Source: Xanthostigma xanthostigma
Lineage: Eukaryota > Arthropoda > Insecta > Raphidioptera > Raphidiidae
Assembly (NCBI GenBank): GCA_963575645.1
Contig: OY754470.1
Span: 5,774,501-5,838,500 of the forward strand
Length of the DNA: 64,000 nucleotides
Reading direction: 5' to 3'
Under the pieces are notes generated by a model that did no database searches, was not told the origin of the DNA, and was given only the letters and a program-made list of their open reading frames with translations. Positions 22,314 through 33,930 of this stretch are shown piece by piece (within the stretch, counting starts at the first letter, position 1; every line of letters starts with the position of its first letter). Position numbers and translations under genes: made by a program.

Positions 22314-23694
22314 CTAATAATAATGAAAAATGAAATAAATAACGAAAAACAAACGAATTCTAAAACTACAATAATAACACTAAACTATGTACACAAAATA
22401 TTCATATCTCTATTTATCTCTATATTTGTTTAGAACACTTATTTATGCCGCGCACTGTTCATTGCCACTGACACTGACTTCCTACCTTCCAGTTTCCTAG
22501 CGCTGTTTATATAAGTTCTTCAGCCGCTTTCTGGAACATTCACCGACGTTCTCGAAGCTTCGACATTCTTCTATGCGGTTTCGATGCAATTAGCGTAACA
22601 ATACGCGCATTGTTGTTTATATGATTCCGACAACAATGCAAGTATCGTTGTTTACGCTGCTCTGATACCAAAGCACTTCCGCCACTTCCAATGGCGTCTC
22701 GTCACAATACTGTCGCTTCCTTACGGAATAAAAATTGGTCACTTCTGGAAGCGCTCCTCTGAGATTTTATGTACAGTTAACATTTTTAAAAAATCAGACG
22801 TTATGCAACAGTATATAAAAAGTATGAATGAATACTACCCGTGTAAATTATATACTCTTTACATAATATGTGTCATTAATATTCATGTGACAGCCCGATT
22901 TCCCTCCCCTTTCAAGTTTTAACGAGGTCAACCGTATATAAATCCCAACACGTGGCATATAAATTTCGTAATAAAATCCGCATTTATACAACACTTTGTT
23001 TTTTCTGATTTCTTGACGATTTTCTTTTAAAAGAAAAAAGGAAAAAAATGAACTTTTTTATCATAAATCAGTAAATTGTTTTAAGTCAAGGTAAACTATA
23101 TTAGTTTTAAACTAACCAATATGTAAAGGGTAATTTTCTGTGTCGGCAGAGTCAAGAGGGTGGTTCAACCGCATTAACTGACCGCCCCTTCCGGTAGTTT
23201 CCTGGCGTGTATGTTACATAATATTGCATATCTGCACGAAACAAGGGCGCAAATAGATTCTCAAGTACATTGATTACGTCATAGAGAGTTTAGAAAATTT
23301 GCTTAGAAAGTAGTAATAGGTAAAACCTAACGGAGTGTCTATAGTATAAATTTTATAATCTAAGTTTTACATGAAAATCGGTTCAACCGTTTTCTCCTGA
23401 TACCAAAGCAAAAAAAAGCAAACAGACTTGCTTTTTAAAAGAACATTCTTCGACAGAGGGACATATCTATATAGATATAGTGACCGGTAATTGCTCGTAT
23501 TCCTCTCAAGAGAAGAAACTATGACTATAATTTGGATGATTTAACCTTTATCACTTGGGGGTCGGAAATACGTAATTTTTTGTATGATAATGACACTTCT
23601 GTTAAGAATTTTTATTTTATTTGTTTTTATTTATTGTAAGTTTTAACACGCAACAGTAAATTTCGAGGTGTTTAGCCAGTTAGTATATGTAGTG
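22314..23694. other. Gene-free stretch
   Basis: Nothing gene-like was recognised. 22440-22750 is somewhat GC-richer and contains GTTGTTTATATGATTCCGAC and similar sequence, but has no supported frame. Confidence 0.35.
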
Positions 23695-23875
23695 GGGACC
23701 AAAATTCAAAAATAAATGTAGCCTATGTTGAATAACAAATCGATTGACACCTTATTTTTCAAAATCGGATGAATAGTTCAGGCGCTACGGTGGAACATCC
23801 GTAAATACAAACATAGGTACATAGACTGCTAAACTCATAACCCTTCCTTTTGGCCTCGCCGCAGTCGGGTAAAAA
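23695..23875 (+). mobile_element. Dispersed retroelement end, uninterrupted copy
   Basis: Matches 6548-6672 plus 6837-6880, so it is the empty-site reference for the LINE-tail insertion at 6.7 kb. It ends CCTTCCTTTTGGCCTCGCCG. Confidence 0.6.
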
Positions 23876-23977
23876 TGCAAAAATTTCCTTAGCCGCCTCT
23901 AAACATTGTATAGGTGCTTTATAAGCCGCGCGTGCACGAAGAACAATTTATCATTCTCATGTATATTGTGAATATAT

Positions 23978-24480
23978 AGGGTGTCCCACGACATGACTGC
24001 CACAGCCTGGGAATGTGTTGCTGGAGTGATTTCAAGTCAAAAATGTCTAATGAACATATACCCGGAACGCTAGAGCTAGAAGCATTTGAAATTTTAAATA
24101 AGTAAGCCCACTAATGCAGGTATATTAGTTTCGGCTGTTGGTTTTATTATTATTAAAAAGACCAGGTGGCTGTGAATCATTAGTATTTATTCGTGCTGAT
24201 CCTGAGACTCTTCGCAGAGCTACCACTTCAATTCTAAGAAGAGCCAGACTATGTATACAGCAACTGGGTGGACATTTAGAGCAACCAATTCAATAAAGCG
24301 ATTTCTTTTTAAATTGTTTTTAAATTAGTAGGGAATTCCTACTACTACTTACCTAAAATTTCAAATGCTTCTAGCTCAGTTGGGATAGCGTTCCGGGTAT
24401 ATGTTCATTAGACATTTTTGACTTGAAATCACCCCAGCAACACAGTCCTAGGCTATGGCTGTCATGTAGTGGGACACCCT
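23978..24480. mobile_element. Long-TIR DNA transposon derivative
   Basis: Inverted arms of about 130 bp begin AGGGTGTCCCACGACATGAC and end with the complement (GGGACACCCT at 24471-24480), with TATATA on both flanks. A remnant of coding sequence lies between the arms. The TA-rich flanks and TIR style suggest a Tc1/mariner-like element, but this is not proven. Confidence 0.7.
24160..24297 (+). pseudogene. Possible transposase C-terminal remnant
   Basis: Between the arms, one frame reads ...RPGGCESLVFIRADPETLRR then ATTSILRRARLCIQQLGGHL and EQPIQ before a stop. The run of RRARLCIQ..GGH(L/F)E immediately before a stop is familiar from the last residues of DDE-type transposases found with insect elements of this size. 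The upstream catalytic part is missing. The family assignment is tentative. Confidence 0.4.
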
Positions 24481-24979
24481 GTATATAGAAGTTTGTATTT
24501 AAATGTGCAACGGCCAACGAATAATTTGTCATAATGTATTTTGTGTAAAATAAATTTTTTACAAAATATTAAATTCCCTCCTTCACATCTGTAAATGATT
24601 AATTGTTGGTACACCAGAAATTGGCAAACAATCAGAATTGCATTCAGTCTGCCTTCTTTCGGAAATTGCTTCGTTTCCACGTCGAAATATTCTTCATTGT
24701 GTCGTTATTTTTTTCAAATATACATCGCTCTGAACGTCTTAGATTTACATTTTCTGTATAACTACTAACTAGCGTAAATATCTTTTTTTTGCAAACAGAG
24801 CTTTTTTTTAAATTGAACTCCAGACTTATTGGAAATATCTCCAGACTGTCTCATATTTTGATTTGGCAACCGTACTGATCTATCAATAATCAAACATGAC
24901 GTCAGAAAAGAACTTCCTCAAATATTAAATACAAAATATCAGTAGTAGGATAACTTAGTGAAAATCAATCTACAATTCG
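24481..24979. other. Gene-free stretch
   Basis: Nothing recognised. Confidence 0.35.
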
Positions 24980-24987
24980 TTTGTCAC

Positions 24988-25171
24988 CAGTGGCGGATCC
25001 ACGGGGGGGTTTTCGGGTCCAACCCCCCCCCTTCCAGAGAATCAAAAATCCCAAATTAAAATCTTACTGCGCGATAAAAAAAAAGCTTTTCATGTTTTTC
25101 ATGAAATCTCCGCAAAAGGAGTAAAAATTTTTCAAGACCCCCCCCTTGCCGTAATCCTGGATCCGCAACTG
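24988..25171 (+). mobile_element. hAT-like MITE
   Basis: A 184-bp element bounded by CAGTGGCGGATCCA and TGGATCCGCAACTG. It is flanked by a perfect 8-bp duplication TTTGTCAC (24980-24987 and 25172-25179). The 8-bp duplication and CAGTG termini are hallmarks of the hAT superfamily. Each end carries a run of G or C next to the TIR (GGGGGGG near 25003; CCCCCCC near 25139). No coding capacity. Confidence 0.88.
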
Positions 25172-25179
25172 TTTGTCAC

Positions 25180-25869
25180 AAAGTTTCTCAAACGTACCAA
25201 TAGTAAGGAAAAGAAAAAGTGACTAAGTGAACATTTTCTATCAACAATCGATGTGATCGATTGTTGATTCCCGTGTGTAGGTATATTTCGTGTCTACACA
25301 TTCGGCAAGTTCCTCGTCATTTGCTCCGCATCGCCTATCTAATAAGTCACATCACAACGGCTTTGCGTATGTTTAATTCACAATTCACACGCGAACCTCC
25401 GTCCTTGTAGACACACAGTCCTTGAGGTGTAAATAGATCATGTGTCATACACGCAGCATATTATACAGGATTATCCATTGTGCCCAGGATGCAAAAATAA
25501 CTATAAGAAAGTATAGCATATTTCACGTTACTTGAAAATAGAATTCAGAATTGTTAATAAAAAAAACCAATAGGCATGATGACAGTATAAAATAATAAAG
25601 ATAAAAGATTTTAGAGAAAAATATAGATTGAAAGGGTTCTAAAAAATGACCCAGTGTTAATATTATAAGCATTGAGATTAATAAGATTTTTAACAAAATG
25701 AAAGTATCACTGCAATCGGCCATGTTGACTGAAACACCGAATGACGTCACGCCTTCTTAAATCAAAAAAAATATAAACACTTGAAGTAAATAATCACTTA
25801 AATTTTTATTCCTGCATCATTTTATAAGTTGATTTGTTGTTCATTCGTTCTTTTGTGATATTTTATAAC
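25180..25869. other. Gene-free stretch
   Basis: A short dyad ATCAACAATCGATGTGATCG/ATTGTTGAT lies at 25240-25268. Nothing gene-like. Confidence 0.35.
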
Positions 25870-26115
25870 ACTTATGTCATAGGTTATTTTTGAGGTTAGT
25901 TAACTTGCAGCTAAAGAAAGCTATACTATTTTTACTACTGAGTACCTGCTTTTAAGAAAATACTTAATATAAATCATATCATTATGTAAATTTACATACC
26001 TTTCTACGAAATACCTCTGCACCACAGTTCTACACCCTTAAATACAACATCTAATGTCAGCTGTTACTGAGGCGTGCCGTCACAAACGTTTTCGGGATTA
26101 CTTCAAAATAGAAAG
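25870..26115 (-). repeat. Dispersed repeat I, copy 2
   Basis: Reverse-strand counterpart of 21300-21545. Confidence 0.75.
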
Positions 26116-26410
26116 ATAAAAGTACTTTGTATATTAAGTTTAGATTCGTTATTGAAATATTTAATTTGAAAAAGAGTCATTTACTGATTTTTTTTAATCG
26201 TGGATAGGTACATATAACGGATGCTTTACTGTACATTGCGGTGGCGAGAGTTTTGAATTGTCTGAACAACAGGCGAACGACAGTGATGGATAACTTCTTA
26301 TTTAATAGGTTTTATAGGCATTGTAACACAGAAGTGTTTATTTGCTTCTATATCTACTCTTTGTACAGTGTGTTATTTATTTGTACTATCACGATAAAAT
26401 CACCGCGTTA

Positions 26411-27254
26411 AGGGTCGTATTCATAAAGAACCAATAACTAATTTAACAGGTAGATTGTACTAATAAACCAACTAATAGATGCAGATTTGGTATTCTCAAA
26501 GAACATAATATAGTGCTATTGGATGTTTAAATCGTCCAGTAATTTAATAGATAGAAGACCCACCTATTAAACTATTTATTAGACGATTTAACGAGGACAG
26601 AAATATATTCTATTTAATTTCTTTTTGGTTTTTGACAACTAATTCAATATGGCTGCTGTGTTATTGATCATAATATGTAAATGTTATTAGGTATTATTCC
26701 AGATAATTACAAAGTTCGGATAATGTTTTTGGAGTTTCATTTTTTTAGGATCAAATATTGTTTTGTACTAATTTTTCAGACAATCTTTATTAAAATCATG
26801 AACAACTTAAGTTTTTGACAAGGAAAGAAATCTATTCTATTCCATTTCTTTTCGGTTTTTGACAATTAATACAATATGGCTGCGTTATTGATCACATAGA
26901 GGAATCTCTACCCTCCGTAGATCACATGTTAATTTGGTTAGTACGAAAGATTATCTGAAAATTAGTCAGAAATCTTATTTATTATATACATAATATAATA
27001 AGATGTTAACAAAGATTTGATTATTGTTTTGTTTTCATCAGCGTGAAAAAAATAAGATATTTAGGGATATTTCATTTTACCTGATATCCACTGAACAACT
27101 TACAATTTATAATAAGGACACAAATTTTAACGAGTCAATAGTTATATATTTGACAATTCTGCTTCATGAATACCAACTTTCCTTATTGGTTCAATAACAG
27201 TTAACGATTCAATAACTATTGAGAGATTTAACAAGTCTTTACGAATACGGCCCT
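26411..27254. mobile_element. MITE with 18-bp TIRs and internal duplication
   Basis: Ends are AGGGTCGTATTCATAAAG and CTTTACGAATACGGCCCT. Two internal segments of about 90 bp (26595-26690 and 26812-26900) are similar to each other (TTTGACAA.TAAT.CAATATGGC). Non-coding; superfamily not determined. Confidence 0.7.
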
Positions 27255-27602
27255 ATAAGTCATAAATCTATCAAAAATCACTCTTGCTTCTGTACAGATC
27301 AAAACATGGTAATCAGTAATCGCTTCCATCTTTTATGAAATCATAAATCATACAAGACGCATATTCTTAAAAAGTCAAAGCTGTCATTTTACACATACGC
27401 GATCTTTGAATACATACACCGCTTGAACTGTATTGTCAGCTTGCGTTAACACCCGTTTTTATCAGGAGATTTGCTCTCGTTAGTCTCAATTTTAATGGAA
27501 CCCCGATTTCAATCATAATCTCTTTTTTTCCATTTGTTAATATTCTGGCGGGAAAATGTTTTTACAAAATTTGTGTTTGTCTATTTGTATAATACGCGCC
27601 AC

Positions 27603-27813
27603 GAATCTAAAAGGTTCGGAAGTTAGATGTGAATGCGGGCTTGCGCTTGTACAGTCTGTTGAAAAACTACAAACTCGCAACTCAACAAAACTAAAATAAC
27701 AATAACAGCTTGACAATAGCGTACTCGACTGTACTTAAAAGCAGGAAAGCGACAAGTGACAAAGGCAACGAGCGATCACGGCCATCAGTCACCGATGAGC
27801 GCACGTTCCGTGC
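27603..27813 (-). repeat. Dispersed repeat A, copy 2
   Basis: Reverse complement of 1-212, ending at GCACGTTCCGTGC, the complement of the first 13 bases of the window. Similarity is high along most of its length. Confidence 0.85.
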
Positions 27814-28237
27814 AGGTATAGGTGGAAGGTGGTGGGAGTCTCAACGGCTCTAAAATGTGCCTTTGCGACGCTGTTTGTGACTAACTTCCGAACCTTTTAG
27901 ATCCGTGACGCGTATTGTACCAGCTTTAATAATTGAATTGATTTTGATGTCAAAATCCTAAGACCAAAGTTAAAGTTGTATCTGGCTCATTAAAAATATG
28001 CTTGTGAACTTATTTTTTCGCTTAATAAAAGAAAATTAAACATTTTATGCCCACCGGTACGTGTTTACTGCTAAAATTGCAACACAGAAATAGAAATATA
28101 TATATAGTTTCCGAAAATCTTTTCGAAAAAAGACTGAATTCGATAAGCATACACGCGACATTAGGTGATTAGTTATGCTGTTTTATTACAATTAAAATAA
28201 TAATTATCTTTTGATTTGTCATGCCACTTGTATCGCT
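27814..28237. other. Gene-free stretch
   Basis: Contains a second, shorter CTAACTTCCGAACCTTTTAG segment (27881-27900) related to the edge of repeat A. Nothing else recognised. Confidence 0.35.
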
Positions 28238-28430
28238 TTATGACAATAAAGATAATCTGTCACGCGCTAATACAAGTAGTAAGCCATCTTCCCACAACCA
28301 ATCGCCGTAGCTACCATCTTCCGCATTCTCCGCTTCATCATTTATGTCTTCAATACACAACCCTGTACTTCCTGTATAAGTGATGCACGAAATCGGTATT
28401 GCTCTTGCAATCTTGTTATTGGTCTTGCAG
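28238..28430 (-). pseudogene. Possible coding remnant, unidentified
   Basis: On the minus strand an uninterrupted frame without a start codon reads ...GSTGLCIEDINDEAENAEDG then SYGDWLWEDGLLLVLARDRL and SLLS before a stop at 28238-28240. The acidic, tryptophan-containing composition is more protein-like than the surrounding frames. I do not recognise the family. It could be the last exon of a gene or the end of a transposase. Confidence 0.25.
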
Positions 28431-28452
28431 AAATACCAAGACCAATGTGCAA

Positions 28453-29003
28453 GACGAAGACCAAAGGATCCCGCACAAACCTTATGGGATTTGGTTCTCA
28501 GTTAAATTGATCGAAAATGGTTTTATTTTATAGTTTAAAGATCACTAAGAAACAGTGTCCATAAGGACGCATAGCCTTAAAACCAATAGATTTTTAGCTA
28601 CAGATATGTTTAGCGAGACTTTATATGTAGGGATATCCATTGAATTCACAAACATGTTCCATGTTCAACTTTTGTGCTTTTTTTTTAGAAATAGAAAAAT
28701 AATCGAAAACTAGGTAATGTTGGAAGGTGTCACCTGTATAAAATAATAATGTCATATTCGGATTCAGCGCACTCGAGAACATATTTCTAGAGCTTAAGAT
28801 TTTTTAAGATAGTTAATTCTATGGATATATCCCTGTATCTAAAATCTAGCTAACATATCTGTAGCTAAAAATCGATTGGTTTTTAGGGTATGCGCCCATG
28901 GACACTTTTTGTTAGTATGACCTTTAAATTACAAAATAAAACCATTTTCGATCATTTTAACCGATAACCAATCCCATAAAGTTTGTGCGTTATCCTTTGC
29001 TCG
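28453..29003. mobile_element. Palindromic element, about 190-bp arms
   Basis: Arms 28453-28650 and 28815-29003 are imperfect inverted copies (AAAGGAT..GCACAAACCTTATGGGAT; GATCGAAAATGGTTTTATTT; AAACCAAT.GATTTTTAGCTA). The centre is about 28730. Non-coding. The superfamily is not determined. Confidence 0.7.
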
Positions 29004-29689
29004 AGGTAAAAGTATGGCTAATGGCTAAGTATGGTAATCTTTATTTTTGGGGGAGAAGAAAGGATTTGAGATGAAGAGTGTAGAAGAATTTGTAGGTGTG
29101 CTCCTAAAAGTTGTCTAATTAGCGACAAACAAATCATCTGGTATATTTGGAGGCATATATATTTTTTTATAAAACTCCGTATTGTTAGTGTATTTCTTAT
29201 TTTAAATGGTACATTTTTGATTGAAAAGGTCACGTTGACTGTATCGTATTGTATAAGAAATATTTGTCAGAAATTAACAGGGAAACATAAAATAAGAAAC
29301 AGTTGCTAAGTGGTTTCTCATGGCCAACCATTTTTAATGCTTTTAACTCGGTAATTATTCTGTCGTATTTTCTTTTTGCAAAAAAGGAAAAGCAATTTAT
29401 AATAAGACGAATATCTGCATAATATTTTGTTTGTACGTTAAAATAACAGCAATTCCAGTTTAAAATTCATACATTTAAGTTTCCCGAGTTAACTGAAAGT
29501 GGATTAGAATTTCCATACACCAACATATTTTTTGCTTTATAATTAAGATAATTAATATATTTCAGTTCTGTACCCAAAAAAATTTAAGGAAATTAAAAAT
29601 AAATAACTTTTTGAAACGCGCCAAAAGAAGGATAACTTCTAAAATATCACAGTCGGGCAGGGGCCGATGGGCTCAATATTCCGGCCCGG
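29004..29689. other. Gene-free AT-rich stretch
   Basis: Nothing recognised. Confidence 0.35.
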
Positions 29690-30371
29690 GAACAAAACTG
29701 TGTCCACAACTGTGTTTACATTTCCACCTTTTCCTAATCCTGAAATAATGAAATACTGGAGCCTAAGAAGTTTCACTTCTAACGCGCGAGAGTTTTACAA
29801 CTTTCAAAATGTGGACATTTGATAAAGTATAATAAAGAAAATAAAATTTCTGATATGGCGTGAGGAGATGCGGGTAATGGCTAGTATTCAATATGATATT
29901 TGCTATTCGTTGCCATGCTTACCTATACATAATATGTTCACGTCATGTAAAAATTAATTAAAGCCTGCTCAACTAGTTTCTTTCTGACAGATCTACAAAA
30001 CAAAAAAACAGCTGAATTTTTTTTATTTTCAAAATATTTCCAAAATTAAAGTTAAAAAAAAAATTATTTAGCGAAACTTTTTTGAACAAAAATAAATAGA
30101 ATAATAAGCCGTTATGAAAATTATATCATTATTATATAAAAAAACAACGTTATAGCATATATCTTTTTTGCATGCGCCTATTTTCCCCATGCATAAACAA
30201 TATAATATGCATATCAAACATCCTTTCAAAATTTGTTTTCAATCCGCTCATTCATTTGACCTGTAACGTGCACATACTGCTCACAGTCTAACAGACCAAC
30301 AGACACACGAGGTTTTTTCAAAAATAGGTTTTTTGGATTCGGGGGACCTCAACACGAAAAAAATATTGTAA
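29690..30371 (+). repeat. Dispersed repeat H, copy 2
   Basis: Direct copy of 20045-20640, diverged and with small indels. It abuts repeat C at 30372. Confidence 0.7.
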
Positions 30372-30935
30372 AGTGTGACCTGTGCGAATTATTCGCACTA
30401 AATAAGTATAATAATTATCACTTTACAAAATTATTTTTTAAATATGATTGCAGGTATTCAATTCGTTTCTAATTTTGCACACTGCTTATAACGTTCTTCT
30501 TTTTGTTGTATTACAATATGAAGCTCAGATGACAGATCGAAGAAATATTTTACTAAAATTGTCATATAGAGGCGCAAGTAGCAAAAGCGTTGAGCTAAGC
30601 CGTCAGATGGCATCATGCAGCGTTGGTCGCTATTTCAAAATTAAAGCCGTTAGATGGCAGTGTGCAGTATTGTGTCTGTTGTATTACAATATGAAGGTCA
30701 GATGATAGATCGAAGTGTTGACGTTGTTTCAAAATTAAAGCCGTCAGATGGCAGACGTTGTTCAGCGTTGCTGTATTTTAATTAATTTACAAAAACAAGA
30801 GCAATAATAAATTTTTTAGTTGTCGATGTCAGTAGAGCAAGCATTTATCTGTAAAATGATATATAATTTATGTGGAGAAATTGTGTGGTTTTTTCTAAAA
30901 AGGGAGGCAAACATCTTTAACCTTAGCGTATTAAT
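30372..30935 (+). repeat. Dispersed repeat C, copy 2
   Basis: Inverted relative to 5120-5636. It begins GTGACCTGTGCGAATTATTC, whereas the 5.6-kb copy ends with its complement. Three spaced copies of AGCCGT(C/T)AGATGGCA occur inside. Confidence 0.75.
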
Positions 30936-31340
30936 ATATTATATGATGAAAAGTGAATTTTGACCTAAGCTAGTACCATTCCCCACTTGTGAGTTGGAAT
31001 GGTAATAACTAATAATATACCCACGGATATTATGCAAACGAAGCTTTTACGACAAAACCGAACCCAGTGTCTGTGACATGACGAGTCTAGCGGTTATGAT
31101 CAAATGCTCAAAAAGGACACGGTCAAGATTCAAATCTTGTCTGTCGGTAAATTGCCTTATCATAAAGTGCAGCGCTGTGTACGCATCGCCTTTTAACGGT
31201 CTGTTAGTTTATCTGCCGTTTGTTCACTGTTAACTTACAGTGACGTAACTGCTTGAATACAAAAACGATAACCGTATTTGTATCACTGCCCTATAATCTA
31301 GGGCACTCGACAACAGACGATTGCGAAACAAATTATTAAT
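30936..31340. other. Gene-free stretch
   Basis: 30953-31005 matches part of the CAGACAAACAGACG-associated repeat (GTGAATTTTGACCTAA.CTAG). Nothing else recognised. Confidence 0.35.
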
Positions 31341-31449
31341 GGCCATATTCACCGAACGTAAGTAGTTATTTATTCGGTTCATTTGCTCTTCAGGTAGCTA
31401 TTCCTCCGAATAAGTAGCAATAATTCAATTATCCAAATATAATTATGTT

Positions 31450-31696
31450 CAGGCCCGGACTTAGAGATCCAAGGCCCATAGGCACTTGACATTTGGGCCC
31501 CCACCATCTCGAAGCTAATTTTGGCTGTAAGTTATATGATGAGCGCCCTGTTTTGTCAAAATGTAGTAAAAATATTTAGATATTATAATATTATTTTCAA
31601 TAAAGCTCTTTGATAAGGCAAGCCAGGCTTTTGAGCTTATGTAAAAATTACGCCACCGGGGCCTCTAGACTGGGGCATTGCAGAAATCCGGCACTG
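31450..31696 (+). mobile_element. hAT-like MITE nested in MITE M
   Basis: A 247-bp element with ends CAGGCCCGGACTTAG and ATCCGGCACTG, flanked by a perfect 8-bp duplication ATTATGTT (31442-31449 and 31697-31704). Copy 1 of the host MITE shows the uninterrupted site (AATTATGTTTAC). It contains GGGCCCC-rich stretches and is non-coding. Confidence 0.88.
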
Positions 31697-31763
31697 ATTA
31701 TGTTTACCGCAGGTATAAATCTATTCTGTCTTATTTCGAAGGTATAAATGTTCATTGGCCTGA

Positions 31764-32090
31764 TAAAATAATAATGGCCGCCACATAGATCATAATATCT
31801 AACCTATGAACGTGATTCCGTGAAGTATTATATCTACAGTTTGCTCTTGTGAATTTATTTATGTGTTGTTTATTAACCTTTTGTTAAGTGTATAGTTGTA
31901 AAAGATTAAAGTTAGTGAAAGTTTTGTATTTAAAATAATAATGGCCGCCACATAGATCATAATATCTAACCTATGAACGTGATTCCGTGAAGTATTATAT
32001 CTACAGTTTGCTCTTGTGAATTTATTTATGTGTTGTTTATTAACCTTTTGTTAAGTGTATAGTTGTAAAAGATTAAAGTTAGTGGAAGTT
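31764..32090 (+). repeat. Tandem duplication, 168-bp period
   Basis: Two copies of a segment starting AAAATAATAATGGCCGCCAC appear identical by eye for about 150 bp. They are followed by GAAAGTTTTGTATTT and GGAAGTTTTTTATGC, respectively. Other copies of the MITE have a single unit. Confidence 0.85.
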
Positions 32091-32123
32091 TTTTATGCAA
32101 TTGGGTTAGTATAGAACATTATT

Positions 32124-32178
32124 CAATAAATAATTTATTAAAGTGTTCTAATCAGACGTTAATGAAAGATTTGAATAA
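32124..32178 (+). mobile_element. Short P2 retroposon nested in MITE M
   Basis: The 55-bp insertion CAATAAATAATTTATTAAAG then TGTTCTAATCAGACGTTAAT is flanked by a 9-bp duplication AACATTATT (32115-32123 and 32179-32187). It is the end of the P2 family seen at 22118-22299, with almost the whole palindrome missing. The uninterrupted site is seen in copies 1 and 3 of MITE M. Confidence 0.75.
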
Positions 32179-32350
32179 AACATTATTATTTTGCGAAACA
32201 TTTTTGACGGCTACACTAACGCCATCAGTGGGATTTTTGGGCGAACGTCCAAATATCCAACAAAAATAGCAAGGGGTGTAGTGCAGTGTGTATTTATTCT
32301 TTAACTAGCTTTTCTACCTGATATCTTGCTGGGTGCATTGAAAGTAAATT

Positions 32351-32761
32351 AAATGTAAATAGAAGAAAATATTTAAAAATGCTCATATTTCGTGAACTAG
32401 AAAAAACGACATCGTTCCTCCACTCATCTAGTTCTAATATAGATTAATAATTTATAGTTTCGGGCGATAATGAGTTGATGTTGATGCTCCCGTTAATATT
32501 ATATATGTAAAAAGAAATCGCGCCAAAAATGTTGTTTGCCACTTTCAAGTTATGATTCCATTAAGTACATATTTGATGTCGGTGGCGAGGGGACAACCCC
32601 ATACACAATCAAGCAGACAAGAGCACACCACGTACCGGTACGATATCTGGTGACCGTATGCTTGTACACGTACTCTTTGAATTATTGTTATATGTAGATT
32701 GTTCTTAAATGACAGTGGCGTCAAGTGAAGCACTGCCTCATTGCTAAAAAAAACTTTCATA
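32351..32761. other. Gene-free stretch
   Basis: Nothing recognised. Confidence 0.35.
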
Positions 32762-33197
32762 TTAAGGCCGCTGCACACGAGGCTAGAAACGCTGCTAGAT
32801 TTGCCTACCAGTTTTCTAGCGCTGGTTTTCTTGATTGCTGTTATGTGCTCGCTTCACACTCGTCCTTTCAAGCTAGGTTTGTTAATAAATCCGGTGCGCG
32901 TGCAGTGACATTTCAAATATAAACACAGAGCAAAACGTGTCTGTTGTCTGACTCTGCGCAGAATGACGCCGTGTTTGTTTGCGGGCGTTTGTTCAAGTCG
33001 CCCACGTGACAAGATACTACTTCCTGATTGGTTCTTGCTCATACCTAGCAGCGGACCTAGCAAGGAAAATAGCCTCTGTTCTAATTTAAAAACCTATCTT
33101 GTGAGCTAGCAGGCAAGCCCGCAGTGACGTCATTTCCAGCTTCGTACCCAGCCTACCGACCAGTAGAACTCCAAGCCTCGTATGCAGCGGTCTTTAA
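32762..33197. mobile_element. MITE family G, copy 1
   Basis: Ends are TTAAGGCCGCTGCACACGAG and CTCGTATGCAGCGGTCTTTAA, so TTAA lies at both edges. The inside is relatively GC-rich with AATGACGTCA-type and GTGACAAGATACTA-type segments shared with 36674-37095 and 37407-44810. Frames on both strands are incidental. TTAA could be a target duplication, but the TIRs are not a textbook piggyBac pattern. Confidence 0.7.
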
Positions 33198-33481
33198 ACT
33201 GTGCAAACTATGCTATAGGCTCGTTGGAAGATTAAACATTTGAAAGCACCCAAGTGAAAAATGACTTTTAGTTACCTCTCCAGAATTTTTTATTATTTAA
33301 CAAAATGTGAAAATGAAATGAAATAAAACTCCACTCTTTTCTATAATTTTCGACGTGTTTTTTTTTATCAGGGAATAACAAAATTAATTCATTTACAACT
33401 ATTGTAATAAGTTCGTAAATCCAAACGATATTATTTTTAATAGATTAATTTCATAAATTCGTTTTCCTCATCTTAGTAATA

Positions 33482-33930
33482 ATGAATAATAATAATAATA
33501 ATACGTTTAACGTTCATTTCTCGACTTTATGTCCATAACAGACGCCATTCGCACCATTACTATTTTCCATCTATCACACTTCCCGTTATTTTCTACATTT
33601 TTAAACTTCCACTTAATTAATATCAATGGGCGAATGAATGAATTTTAGGACATTAGGATAAGGTAGGCAAATTTTGAGTATAGGAGTTTGACAGGTAATC
33701 GGCCATGGCCTTGAATAAGAAGCAATCTCGATATTTATCTGGAATTATTGAGGGAAACCATGAAAAACCTCAACAAGATGACCGGTGCAAGAATTGCCGT
33801 TTCTCGGCGAGAGGCAGCAGGAAAAAGTCCCAGCCACATCTTCCCCTGCCGAGATTCGAACCCGGTGCCTTCCGATTTCCGAATACGAGTTTAGTGCTCT
33901 CACCATACTACGCTACACCGCTCGGTAACA
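33482..33930 (-). mobile_element. tRNA-derived SINE, copy 2
   Basis: On the minus strand the head (33851-33928) reads like a tRNA with A-box-like TAGCGTAGTATGGTGAGAGC and B-box GGTTCGAATCTC. The body follows and a short (ATT)n tail ends near 33482. It matches 19017-19445. The 85-codon plus-strand frame here is incidental. Confidence 0.8.

Larger units (their letters stand above)
31341..32350 (+). mobile_element. MITE family M, copy 2, with nested insertions
   Basis: Starts with the family TIR GGCCATATTCACCGAAC and follows copy 1 (14531-15075) but is expanded to about 1 kb. The additions are a hAT-like element (31450-31696), a 168-bp tandem duplication (units starting 31764 and 31932) and a short P2 retroposon (32124-32178). 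The 3' TIR is missing. Confidence 0.75.

Noticed and set aside
32762-33197. MITE G as a piggyBac element
   Set aside because: TTAA is present at the edges, but the TIRs differ at the first bases and lack the usual piggyBac start; left as unassigned.
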